64,000 nt of DNA from Aurantiochytrium sp. KH105. Its lineage: Eukaryota > Sar > Bigyra > Thraustochytrida > Thraustochytriidae. Positions 40,424 to 49,573 of the stretch are shown here, piece after piece. The stretch is from NCBI GenBank assembly GCA_003116975.1, contig BGKB01000179.1, forward strand, positions 63,439 through 127,438, written 5' to 3'. The notes beneath the pieces are model-generated. The model had not been told where the DNA came from, did no database searches, and was given only the letters and a program-made list of their open reading frames with translations. Each line of letters opens with the position of its first letter. The stretch's first letter is position 1. Position numbers and translations under genes: made by a program.

Positions 40424-40996
40424 CGTGCCTGCTTACGTGTTGGCCTTCTTACTTTCTCCTCCTCCTTTTCCCTTTCTTCCCGGCAAGCAGACGTCGCGCC
40501 TCTCGCGCTTTTCTTGCCGCGTCTCCGCCTCGCTGGGCCCACAAGCCACAAACGTCAAGCGGTCTGTCTGCTTGCTCTCGCGCGGCCACTCGCCCGAGGG
40601 GAGCAAGGACAAGAGTGCGCCGCCGCGCCCGTTCGCTAGCTGGCCAGCGAGCAGGCTCTGCGCCCCGGCGTGTCTGCTCACCGCGCCGCGGCCCCGTCTT
40701 TCGGCCTTTCGATCGAGAGGGTCTGCGTTCGTGGCCGCCGCGAGCTCGCAGTAAATGCCCCAATCGGATAGACCGCTTTTGCTTTCACAAAGGAAAACGA
40801 TAGAAAGAGCGAAGGAGAAAAAAAAACACTAACTTGAACTTGTCTTGCCAGAACTAGGCCTAGGCTCCTGTTTTTATTTCTTTTTGGCGTCGTTGGCCAC
40901 TTTGGTCACGAGCGCCATGCGCAACGTCCTCTTGAGGGCTGCGATGCGCTCAAGAACACACGCTACGCTTGCTTCCTCTGTCTTTGTTTCTTGTTC
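40424..40996. other. intergenic, no gene seen
   Basis: This lies upstream of DRG1 and downstream of the membrane protein gene, both on the minus strand. Mixed composition with pyrimidine runs near 40450-40490; nothing recognisable. Confidence 0.5.
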
Positions 40997-42595
40997 TCAT
41001 CCGAAAGCTGCTCGTTGTGCCATATTCAGTTGTAATTCAGACTGAGGTGAAGGGGAGTCAGGCTCGATCAGGATGAAGCCGGGTACGCCGCATAAGAGCC
41101 AGGAACCAACCTGCGCTGCTGAGACCACAACCGATATGAGTAGCAGAAGTTGAATAAGGGGCTGGTCCAAAACTGATCTTGGGTAGATGTCGACGTAGCC
41201 AACAATTGGGCACGCTGCTTCCCACGATGCGCTCAGATTTTGACATATGGTTGCCCGAGAGAACTCGTGGTCAACGTCTCCAAAGTAGTGCAGCTCGTTT
41301 GCAATCTCGTACGTCTCGCCGAGCGACGTTGACTCGGTATACAATGGTGGAATGCTTTCTTCACTGATGTAAATTGAATACACCGGGGTGGAGGGAAAGT
41401 AAGGCAAGGAAAGCTCCGCATATGTCTCATTGTGCCAGTCCCAATAGTGCGTTGCATTCGCGCAGACGCGACTCGCGGGACAGATCACGAGATTTGACGT
41501 TCGGAGGTGAAATGAGTCCAACATACCCATGCCCGGGATTATAAAGATCAGGCTAATGAGCGTCCAAAGGATCAGGAGAAGGAGTGTGCCAAAGTAGGTT
41601 CCCATAAAGTCACTCGAGATGAATTCGTCCCGTCTGAAGCGTTGCCCTGAGTAGACAGCAAGTGGGGGGAGAAAAAAAATCGCGCAGAAGATGAAGCACC
41701 ATAAGGAAAGCGTCAGAATCCCCACGCTGGGCATGCCAAATACCAGCACAGCCGCAATGATACCACCACTCCATGGAAATGTAGGGTTGTATGCAAAAGG
41801 GTCGTTGAGAATAGGAGGACCTTGGCTCGGCGATAGACTATATCCGTAAAAGATGATCAGTGAGAGATACGCTAGAAAACCGACGAGCAGGATGAGAAGC
41901 AAAAATTTCATGCCCACTGATTTCTCTGATTTACTGTTAGATGCAAAACAGCAACATACTGTAACGAGGGCGAGAGAAATGAAACTGAGAGAGAAGAAGA
42001 AGGTAAAAAACGACTTGTGCTTGCCACTCACGTCATCCCAGAACCGCGTCCCGCAAATCACCGCGGGGGTCTCTCCGTTCAGGGACAGGGACGCATCCGT
42101 GACCCAGGAGAGAGGCGAAAGGCACTCGAGTCCTGTCGAATTTAGCTCGAAATGGATAAGGCTTGCAAGCACCCACAGCCCGTCGGACACGTTCTCGAGC
42201 TGGCTGCTTGCGATCGTCAGATTCTGCAGGGTCGAGGACGCCGTGAGTCCCTCGGGGAAACTCCTCAGCTCCACGCCGGGTCCTGTTCGCAAGACCGTGA
42301 GGCTTGGGAGCTCGCCAAGAACGTCGAGTTCACCTTCAGCCGAGACGTGCTCGATGTAGAACTCCTGCAAGAGGTCGAGGCCCTGCAGGTCCGGCCAGGA
42401 CTCGTTCCCGCCGAAGACGCCGCCGTCGTCATAGCACTCAATAACGACCGCGTCTGCGGGGAAGCTGCCGCCGCCGCCGGGCGTGCAGACAGCTTCTGTC
42501 CCGTTGGCGAGGTCGCACACGCAGAGCGCCTCGGCAGAGGGGGCGAGGAGGACCGCAAGCGCGACGAGGGCCGCGGGCGCGTGCAGCGCGTTCAT
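40997..42595 (-). CDS. secretory-pathway membrane protein with an extracellular N-terminal domain, function unknown
   Basis: The start at 42595 gives a 532-aa protein beginning with a clear signal peptide (MNALHAPAALVALAVLLAPS, cleavage near AEA). The ectodomain (about 25-190) has several Cys, N-x-S/T sites and a repeated leucine pattern (LDLLQEFYIEH, LPSLTVLRTG, STLQNLTIASSQL, LASLIHFELNSTGL) that looks like irregular leucine-rich repeats. About five hydrophobic segments follow (near 203-225, 238-258, 280-300, 315-335, 350-372). A second glycosylated loop and a last membrane segment near 490-515 come after. A GTGAGT...CTCAG pair inside the frame could be an intron but would break the reading frame, so I keep it continuous. 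Confidence 0.65.
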   Translation of the reverse strand: MNALHAPAALVALAVLLAPSAEALCVCDLANGTEAVCTPGGGGSFPADAVVIECYDDGGVFGGNESWPDLQGLDLLQEFYIEHVSAEGELDVLGELPSLTVLRTGPGVELRSFPEGLTASSTLQNLTIASSQLENVSDGLWVLASLIHFELNSTGLECLSPLSWVTDASLSLNGETPAVICGTRFWDDVSGKHKSFFTFFFSLSFISLALVTVCCCFASNSKSEKSVGMKFLLLILLVGFLAYLSLIIFYGYSLSPSQGPPILNDPFAYNPTFPWSGGIIAAVLVFGMPSVGILTLSLWCFIFCAIFFLPPLAVYSGQRFRRDEFISSDFMGTYFGTLLLLILWTLISLIFIIPGMGMLDSFHLRTSNLVICPASRVCANATHYWDWHNETYAELSLPYFPSTPVYSIYISEESIPPLYTESTSLGETYEIANELHYFGDVDHEFSRATICQNLSASWEAACPIVGYVDIYPRSVLDQPLIQLLLLISVVVSAAQVGSWLLCGVPGFILIEPDSPSPQSELQLNMAQRAAFG

Positions 42596-43493
42596 GGTGA
42601 CGTGATGCGGGACTGCCGAGGTATAGTGGCGTTGCAGCGCACACACTCGGGCGGCCGGGAGAACGGGCCCGGAGGGAACCGCTCCCCGGCGATCGAGCGA
42701 GACCTGGCCACTCGCCATCACTGCTCGCCATCGCGGCTCGCCGAGGCCGCCCGGCGGAGACGCGCGGGACGGCAACGGGCGCGCCGGGGCAGGGCAAAGG
42801 CCGCGAGGCCTTCTCGATACGCGCAGGAGGCTTGCGCGGGTCAGGGCGGCTCCGGGCGCTCGTCGTTGCAGATCGATCGGTGGAGTCGCCGCGAGTCGCT
42901 CTCGCGGCCTGCCGCTCGCCGCAAGGACTCTGTTCTATTCTCCTCTCCTCTCCTCTCCTCCCCGCGCGAGCAGGCCCCGCGCCCGGGCCGATGCAAGGCC
43001 AGCACGGCACGCGCCGCAGCTTGGCGCCCTCGCGCAGCTCGCTCGCTCGCTCGCGCCGCGCGCCAGGGCCTCGGGCCCATCGCCGATTTGCTTCGCATCT
43101 CATCATCCGCTCCGCTCCCTCCTCGCCGTCTCGCGCGCCGCTCTGCAGCTCGCCAGGGCCCGCGCGCGGCCCCGGGCCCGCTCCTCGGCGCGCAGACCGC
43201 GAGGCGCGGGCGCGCGCCGCGCGGGGCTCCCGCGATTCGTGTCTGCGATCGGAGATCGCGGCTCGCGCGGGCCCGTCAGGCCGGACCCTGCCGAAGTCGC
43301 CGCTCTGCCGCCGGGCCCGTCAGGCCGGACCCTGCCGATGTCGCCGCTCTGCCGCGGGGAGGGCGGGGCGCGCGCAGAGCACAAACCGTTGCGCCAGCGG
43401 CGGCAGACTCGCGCGGCAGGCTCGCGCGGGAGGACGAGCCGGCGCGCGGGCGCGGGGACGCGGGCGGAAGGCGGCGGGGAGCGCGCGCGCGCG
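42596..43493. promoter_or_regulatory. GC-rich divergent promoter region with a 44-bp tandem duplication
   Basis: A 0.9-kb stretch lies between the head-to-head membrane protein and NEDD1 genes. Two copies of a 44-bp unit beginning CGGGCCCGTCAGGCCGGACC occur at 43268-43311 and 43312-43355, differing at one or two bases. Frames through it are GC-driven. Confidence 0.55.
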
Positions 43494-45503
43494 ATGGGCG
43501 AGCTCCTGCTCGCCTCGTGCGCCGAGGAGGTGGCCGTGCATGTGCTGAGCGGCGACCTCTCCACGGTCGCGCGCGAGACGACCGATATCCTGGCGGGCGA
43601 CGCCGGCGGGAGGCGGATCGCGGCCGGCGCGAGGCCCACCGCGGTGGACATCGACCCGCGCGGCATAGTCGTGTGCATCGGCCGCGAAGATGGCAGCGCC
43701 ACGCTTTGGCGGGTCGACACCAAGGCGAGTCTGGGCGACCTGCCTGCTCCCGTCGATCAGCGCGGGGCCATTTACGGAGTCGCCTTTGCGAGCTCGCCGC
43801 GCAATCTTGCCACCGCCGCAGAGGACGGAGTCTTGCGCATCTGGGACCTCAAACTCATGACGGTCGCGCAGTCGTTCAATGCCTTTGCAACTCCAGCAAC
43901 CTGTCTCAGTTTTAGCGCCGACTTTACGCGTCTTGCCGCAGGCAGCACCAGCGGAGATCTGACCGTCTTTAACCTACAAACCAACAAACGCACGGCGCTC
44001 CTCAAGGCCCCGACCGAGGAAAACAATGGCGCGCAGCGTCAGGCCGCGCCGCTCCGGGCAATCCATTTTAATCCTTTTCGCAGAGACATTATCGCCACCT
44101 GCTCAGATGCGGGTAGCGTTTACGTGTGGGACGCCATGACACTGACACAACAGGCCTCCTTTCCGCGCGCTCATCGCGCGGCGGCCAGTGACGTGGCCTT
44201 TTCGCCGGTGAATCGAACCTTGCTCATCAGCGTGGGTCTCGACGGCGTTCTCCTCATGCTCGACGCAGCGCGCTCGTCTTGCGTGCGCAAGTGGAAGCTC
44301 GACCGCGCGCTCACGTCGGTGAGCTTTACGCATTCAGGAACGCGTGTGGCCGTGGGTACTTCGACGGGTCAGATTCTCCTTGGTTCGTTACGGGAGTTGC
44401 GCGTTGTCAATGAGATCGATGCCCATGTGCCAACGCCCGTCTCGTGCGTTCGGTTTCACCGCCCACCCAAGTCTGCGTCGGGTGAGTCTGTATCAGCAAG
44501 CTCGCGAGCAACGTCCACCTCGGCAAATCCTTCTTCCTCCTCCTCCTCCTCTTCTTCTTCTTCTTCTTCGTCGTCGTCGACATCGTCATTGACGACGCGG
44601 AATGGGAATGTTGGTCCTCCTGCTCTGAAAGCCTCTCGGCCTTCGGGATCTAGCGAGTCGTCAGATGCAAGTCGTGATCAGAGCGGACTCCGAGCACCGG
44701 CGCCACAGACGCTGCAGACGCGGCACGCGCGCAAATCACGACAACTTGCCACGAGCGATCTCTTTTCGCCAGCCAAGCCTCCGGCACTCCCATCCAAGGC
44801 AACTCGTGCGCAACAGCAACTCAACGCTTCACAGCTTGGTCGAATCGATGAGACAAACGATGACAGCAACACTCCCGCCAAAGCAGGATCACCGAGGCTT
44901 TCATCGTCAACAACGCGCGAACCTTCAGCCCAGGAAAATCGGAGCCGCGGTGCGCAGGAAGAGGAACCTCAGATCGAAGAGCATGACCCCTCGTCCTCCT
45001 CTTTTCCCTCCTCGACACTCCAGCAGGAGCCGCCGCAAACGCAAAGACGGCGTCGCGATGCAGACATTACACCAGGCCCGCGAGCGTCGCGCGTATCGGC
45101 GTCCGATCTTTCGATGCGCGCGCGAGCAGAGGAAGAACTCTCATCCGTGAGCGCTATCAGCCTTGGCGAGAAGGAGGAAGAAGAGAAAAATGCAGAAAAC
45201 AATCGAAACGATGCACCAGAACCACGTCAAGAGACGGCCATCAAGACATCGTTCGCGCACGCCCATACAGGCGCTCCTCCGGCTGAGTGGATGGCGAAAA
45301 AAATGGAGGCCCTCGTTGATGATGTGCGGCAGGATGTGCGCGAGGATGTACAAAACGTGCAGCTGGAAATGATGAGGCAGTTCCGCCTGCAAATGACGGA
45401 TATTAAGCAGACACTTGACACGTACACGTCCAAGTTTGCGGACCTTATCGAGGAGAACAACCGTCTACGCGCCGAAAATACGAGGTTACGCAATCTCTTT
45501 TGA
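43494..45503 (+). CDS. NEDD1: NEDD1-like WD40 protein, gamma-tubulin ring complex targeting factor
   Basis: The 669-aa product has an N-terminal WD40 propeller (about residues 1-320) with repeats such as LATAAEDGVLRIWDLKLM, IATCSDAGSVYVWDAMTL and LLISVGLDGVLLMLDA. A long Ser-rich disordered region follows (poly-Ser near 350). The C-terminal helix bundle (about 600-669) reads DVQNVQLEMMRQFRLQMTDI and ends EENNRLRAENTRLRNLF, which closely matches the gamma-tubulin-binding C-terminus of NEDD1. In animals and plants NEDD1 recruits gamma-tubulin complexes to centrosomes, spindles or basal bodies. The start at 43494 begins the propeller directly; longer upstream frame is GC-rich and non-conserved. 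Confidence 0.88.
   Translation: MGELLLASCAEEVAVHVLSGDLSTVARETTDILAGDAGGRRIAAGARPTAVDIDPRGIVVCIGREDGSATLWRVDTKASLGDLPAPVDQRGAIYGVAFASSPRNLATAAEDGVLRIWDLKLMTVAQSFNAFATPATCLSFSADFTRLAAGSTSGDLTVFNLQTNKRTALLKAPTEENNGAQRQAAPLRAIHFNPFRRDIIATCSDAGSVYVWDAMTLTQQASFPRAHRAAASDVAFSPVNRTLLISVGLDGVLLMLDAARSSCVRKWKLDRALTSVSFTHSGTRVAVGTSTGQILLGSLRELRVVNEIDAHVPTPVSCVRFHRPPKSASGESVSASSRATSTSANPSSSSSSSSSSSSSSSSTSSLTTRNGNVGPPALKASRPSGSSESSDASRDQSGLRAPAPQTLQTRHARKSRQLATSDLFSPAKPPALPSKATRAQQQLNASQLGRIDETNDDSNTPAKAGSPRLSSSTTREPSAQENRSRGAQEEEPQIEEHDPSSSSFPSSTLQQEPPQTQRRRRDADITPGPRASRVSASDLSMRARAEEELSSVSAISLGEKEEEEKNAENNRNDAPEPRQETAIKTSFAHAHTGAPPAEWMAKKMEALVDDVRQDVREDVQNVQLEMMRQFRLQMTDIKQTLDTYTSKFADLIEENNRLRAENTRLRNLF
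44538..44581 (+). repeat. TCC/TCT/TCG repeat encoding poly-serine in NEDD1
   Basis: A trinucleotide tract inside the coding frame yields about 15 consecutive serines in the disordered linker. Confidence 0.85.
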
Positions 45504-45617
45504 AGCATGAAAATTGTCTGCATGGCCCCCGGTCGCGCGAACCTCGCCTATGTGCCCACACGAATTCTGTTGGACGAAATTGTATGACCTTGACCTTACT
45601 TGCGTACGTCAACATTG

Positions 45618-45812
45618 CTGGAAATGATCCCGCCTGCAAATGACTGATGTCAAGCAGACACTTGACACCGCAAACTTAAACGTGTACGCACCAAGGTCAA
45701 GCGTCTGCTTGATGTCTGTCATTGCTGGCGGAACTGCCACATCATTTCCAGCTGGACGTTCTGTACGTCCAAGCAGACACCTGACGCGTGCACGTCCAGA
45801 TTTGTGGACCGG
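45618..45812. pseudogene. three scrambled fragments of the NEDD1 3' coding end
   Basis: Immediately downstream of NEDD1 are three pieces similar to its last exon sequence. 45618-45666 (plus) resembles parental 45363-45420 with about 10 bases deleted. 45699-45770 (minus) resembles 45347-45417. 45766-45812 (plus) resembles the part around 45404-45440. Shared strings include CTGGAAATGAT, CCGCCTGCAAATGAC and AAGCAGACACTTGACAC. The plus-minus-plus order makes the region self-complementary. None can encode a full protein. Confidence 0.75.
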
Positions 45813-46062
45813 CATCTCGTTGGGCCATTCGATGAGACGCCATGGGCCCACACAACGAGCGTGCGCTCCCCAAACGGCAAGCAGTGGGGGATGGGGCGGA
45901 TGGTGTTTGGGCGAAGAATTTCAGCGCGTGCACGGCCGCACCGCGCGTGCCTGCACACACGCAATAGGCCTACATCACATCTGTCTGTCTGGCAAGTAAA
46001 AATTTTAACTGTAAGTTTTGGACCCTTTGTTTCCGAGTCTGCAACAACGTTTATGAATCTAT

Positions 46063-46908
46063 CTACACGTGCGTAATTGTCTGGGGCGAGGGGGATTCGA
46101 GGTCGTCGGCCATCTTGGTATCGGCTGCGGGCGGAGTCGCCTCCTCAAGCGCCGGCAATGTGCGATGAGGTACGGCCATCGAGCTTGCTGCAATGAGCGC
46201 AAAGATAGCGGCGAAAAGAGCAGCCCAAAAGCCGAGTCCCAAGTACACGGGGTCCGAAGGCTCGGTCACGACGAGAACGTATTCGTTCGCGCCGGACGCG
46301 GGATCTCCGCTCGGGACGAGAAAGCCTGCACGCCCGTCACGGATCGCATTGTAGTAGTTGCCCGATAGAGCCAATGCAAAGTGAGTAATTTCCAAAGCAG
46401 CGGAGAGCAGAAAGGTTGCAAAGCCAAGACCGCGCATCAAACGCGAAGCATTTGCAATATAAAGGAAAGCGAATGCAATGGCCAGTGCAAGCGACACGAC
46501 CGCGATGGCGCCCACAGTGAGCATGGCAATTTGTTCACTGGGGACTCGAAACGTGCCGTTGACTTCGTCGCAGAACCCGTGGACGCCAAAGTAGTCGTAG
46601 GCTGTCATGTTGTCAACTGCGTTGCCTACAATTTGCAAATCAGAGCGGCAAGCGTCATCGCTCACGCTAGAGAACTTGATACGATAATGTGCTGCGCCGA
46701 CGCCGAGCACTGTGCCTTCCATGGCGGTGAGAAGGATGGGCGAAGTTGAGAGATCTGCAGACCCGAGCAGATAACCTTCCGTATTGTACACAAACCAGCT
46801 GACTGCAAGCCATTGCGGAGTTGCCACCGCAATGACGGCGAGCACCCACGCAAATACGCCACACATTGCTGCGCTCCCTGCCCCCTTTTTTGCACCAATG
46901 GTCGTCAT
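46063..46908 (-). CDS. four-transmembrane protein of claudin/SUR7-like topology, function unknown
   Basis: The start at 46908 (MTTIGAKKGAGSAAMCGVF) gives 281 aa; an upstream in-frame ATG at 47037 adds 43 hydrophilic residues. A first hydrophobic helix lies near residues 12-34. A long loop of about 100 residues contains Cys and an N-x-T/S site (DNMTAYDYFGVHGFCDEVNG). Three more helices follow (near 128-150, 157-180 and 222-245), with a shorter loop between the last two, and a Pro/Glu-rich cytosolic tail. This one-long-loop topology is that of claudin/PMP22 or SUR7/PalI-type proteins, but no family signature is clear. Confidence 0.65.
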   Translation of the reverse strand: MTTIGAKKGAGSAAMCGVFAWVLAVIAVATPQWLAVSWFVYNTEGYLLGSADLSTSPILLTAMEGTVLGVGAAHYRIKFSSVSDDACRSDLQIVGNAVDNMTAYDYFGVHGFCDEVNGTFRVPSEQIAMLTVGAIAVVSLALAIAFAFLYIANASRLMRGLGFATFLLSAALEITHFALALSGNYYNAIRDGRAGFLVPSGDPASGANEYVLVVTEPSDPVYLGLGFWAALFAAIFALIAASSMAVPHRTLPALEEATPPAADTKMADDLESPSPQTITHV

Positions 46909-48069
46909 CTTGTTCGTCTCGTAGTCGTCCTGACTCCTCTGACTTTTACTTTGGGCTTCTGCTTTTACCTTGTCTTGGAGGCTGTTGGGCAAATTGCAGG
47001 TTTGCTTTGAAGAGCTAGCGGTCGAGCATTTTGCCACGCGCTAAATGGTCTCGCCAAGCTGCTCTGCCCAGCGACGCCGCCGGCCGAACTCAGCTTCTTG
47101 CTGGCTCTTATTAGCAAGCAGGCTGACTGAAAAAAAAGATGGGAAAAGAAAAGGAAAAGGAAAATGTGTCACTCGTTCGTTTGTTCACGTGACTGACGAA
47201 CTGACCGGCTGTGACTGCCTGCAAAATGCGGCCATGTGTGCCCTCGGTCAGCGCGATGTCGCCGACCAGGGCTGCAGCTGCGTCCTTTCCTTGGTAGTAG
47301 TGGTTGCTAACGCAAGTACCGTGTCGCAGTTGGTGCCGTGCTGAACCTGTACCCCCACACTTGGCCTCTGAATGACGGCCTTCAAGCACGCAGAGGAATC
47401 CTAAGCATAAGGAAAGTCACCGATTCATCGACGTAGGCCGTCGCAGCCATCTTTATAACGCAAAGTCTGATTGAAAGAAAGAACAACCAAGATGATTCGT
47501 GTGAACGGATAAGAAGTCTCCCCTCCGCGCGTAGCGCGATGGGGAGGAAGAAATTGGAGTCTCTCGCGGCTGCTCGAGACTATAGTTGATTGCCTAGGTT
47601 GCAAGAGAGTCGAACGATTAGGAAGAGCCCGCTTGCAAATGGCCACCTTGGTAGCGGTTAACTCGGAACCTCGTTCTGGGTTCGAGCGCTCGGGTGATTT
47701 GGGTCTGCTGGCGGACGCATCCGCGTGTGCGCGGCTTCGTGCAGCTTAGACCATATCTCATGCTGTGAATAGCATGGTAAGAGAAAATGCGTTGGCTCGT
47801 GTAAAAGCGGCATTTAATGTGATGGAATAATGTGCTGGGCCTTCGTCACTCACTGAGGGAATGATGCGCTGGGCCTCGTTAAGGCGGCATCATTTCAGTG
47901 GCGGGTGCGATCTTTGATCGCACGCGGATTGAGCGCGGTTCCCCTTGTGGTTCGCACGCTGGGTATGCACTTTGGATCTGCGCTGAGCGTGCACTTTACC
48001 ACCTGGTGTTAAGTTAAGGTGATAAGTAAGCTCATCGTGACGGGCATCGTCGAGAACCATCATAGATAA
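46909..48069. other. intergenic debris with short degenerate repeats
   Basis: No gene is supported. At 47820-47900 a unit containing AATRATGYGCTGGGCCT is present twice with divergence. At 47905-47923 is a perfect 8-bp hairpin (GTGCGATC TTT GATCGCAC). The composition is mixed, and the stretch lies within the 45.5-49.3 kb zone of duplicated and broken genes. Confidence 0.5.
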
Positions 48070-49021
48070 TATCTCATTTGCTTTGAAGCAAGCAAGCAAG
48101 TAAGCAAGAGAAATGCGAGCCTTGCTCGAGAACGCCACCCGCGTTGGCACCGAGAACGACAACTTTGTCTGCGTTGCGGACGGCTGCGCTTGCGCAAGAG
48201 GTCATCAAGAGCGCGCTGCACGATGCGTTCCGACTTAAAGTCGAGCGCACAGATCGCCATATCCAGAATGGGCGTCGAAGGATCACGAATGACGGCGCGG
48301 GCAATGGCGATGCGTTGCTTCTGACTGCCAGAAAGCGAGGATCGTCGTCCACTCGCAAAAGTGTCCACCCGCAAAGGTGTCAAAGTATTCTGGAAGCTAT
48401 CTGATAAAGTCAAAGGAAACTGGCGGCGCGTGCAGCGTTCTCAATTTCCTGGCGGGTGACCTCCACGCCGGGCGCTACGCTCTGAGCAATATTGCTGGCG
48501 TTCGGAGTCGCAAAAGATGATCAACCAGTCCAATTTGTGCGCGCAAGGATGCGACGTTGATCTTGTGAATATCCCTGCCGTCAAGCGCAATCTCGGAGCC
48601 CTCTGGATTGTAGAATCGCATCAGAAGCTGTGTTACTGTGCTCGTGCCGCAGCTAGAACCGCCGACCAGCGCGGTCGTCTTGTTCGGTTCAATTTCCAGA
48701 TTGACTCCATCGAAGATGAGCATATCTTTTTGAGCAGAATAGCCAAAGGTAACTAACATTTTCGAGACGGTATTTGCCCGCGAGGGTGGGCTTGTTCACC
48801 TCGTCGCCAGGCGTTCCGCTTGCGTCGATCTTGGGCTCGCGATCAACGACTTGGAAAAATTTGCCTGCCGCCGCACGCGCGTTGGTCAAAGAAGTGATGC
48901 CAGGTGTCGCTTTGCCGATGGCCATGGAGTCAATGATGATGAAGAAAAAGCAGACAAGAATATCGCCGCAATTGATGCATCCTGCATTAATGCCTTCGCG
49001 ATTGCAGCCACAGTTGCACAT
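48070..49021 (-). pseudogene. ABCB-type ABC transporter, 5'-truncated and frameshifted
   Basis: Successive minus-strand pieces in different frames recreate the end of a multidrug-resistance type transporter. In order they are: the last helix and linker (IGKATPGITSLTNARAAAGK, then VVDREPKID); the nucleotide-binding domain start with a ruined Walker A (VGGSSCGTST, Lys replaced by Thr); [60 protein letters not shown]; a broken Walker B ([10 protein letters not shown]); and [14 protein letters not shown] followed by VLEQGSH. At least three frameshifts and the loss of the catalytic Lys and Glu show it is dead. Nothing of the main membrane domain is left upstream. Confidence 0.85.
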
Positions 49022-49078
49022 TGTGTACGGACAGACATCTGTGGCGTTCGCAAGGGTGAATGAGGGTTTTACTTGAAG

Positions 49079-49271
49079 CGAATACGTCCAAGTTTGCGGA
49101 GCTTATCGAGCAGAATAACCGTCTTCGCGCCGAAAATATGAGGTTACACAATCTCTTTTGGAGCATGCGCATTGTCGGCATGGTCCCGAATCGCGCAACC
49201 CTGCTTGTCTGCACAAAGGAATTCTGTTGGGCGAAAATGATGAGCTTGATCTTACTTACGAACGTTAAATT
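49079..49271 (+). pseudogene. second copy of the NEDD1 3' end with its 3' flank
   Basis: From TACGTCCAAGTTTGCGGA at about 49084 the sequence parallels the end of NEDD1 (parental about 45427-45613). It encodes FAELIEQNNRLRAENMRLHN in frame. Similarity continues past the parental stop codon into its downstream flank (GAATTCTGTTGG, CTTACTTACGAACGT versus CTTACTTGCGTACGT). In this copy the stop TGA has become TGG. Because untranscribed or 3' UTR flank is included, this is a DNA duplication and not a spliced retrocopy. Confidence 0.8.
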
Positions 49272-49573
49272 TGATGCTTACTTGACAGTCGGGGCGCGGT
49301 CACGCATGCCCCTGCGAAATGAACGTAGTAGTACGGGAGTGGAGAGCCCCGGCAAGGGCCTGGAAGACAAATAAAGAATAGAACCGAGATGAGAAGAAAA
49401 GCGTGCCCTCTACGACTTCCCCTCTGTCCTCCGAACCCATTCTTGGGAAAAAGGAAGGAGAAGAAAAAAGGGGGGAGGCAAGAGAAAAGGAAGACTCGTT
49501 GCTCGTTCACGCCCGTCCAAGCGCTCTTCCCCCGTTTGCTCAGGAATAAAAAAGAAAAGCATGCCTAGCCTCT
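49272..49573. other. intergenic, no gene seen
   Basis: A G/A-rich stretch (49380-49500) upstream of the LysM gene's 3' end; nothing recognisable. Confidence 0.5.

Noticed and set aside
41965-42035. Possible intron (GTGAGT...CTCAG) inside the membrane protein gene
   Set aside because: Removing it or either longer version shifts the frame and destroys the following hydrophobic segments; the continuous frame encodes a plausible membrane helix.
43239-43493. N-terminal extension of NEDD1 from an upstream ATG
   Set aside because: It would consist of the 44-bp tandem repeat and Arg/Ala-rich GC sequence; the propeller starts at 43494.
47635-47710. tRNA-like stretch with GGTTCGAGC and a TAGC-GG A-box-like part
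   Set aside because: The distance between the two box-like parts is too short for an anticodon arm, and no acceptor stem pairs.
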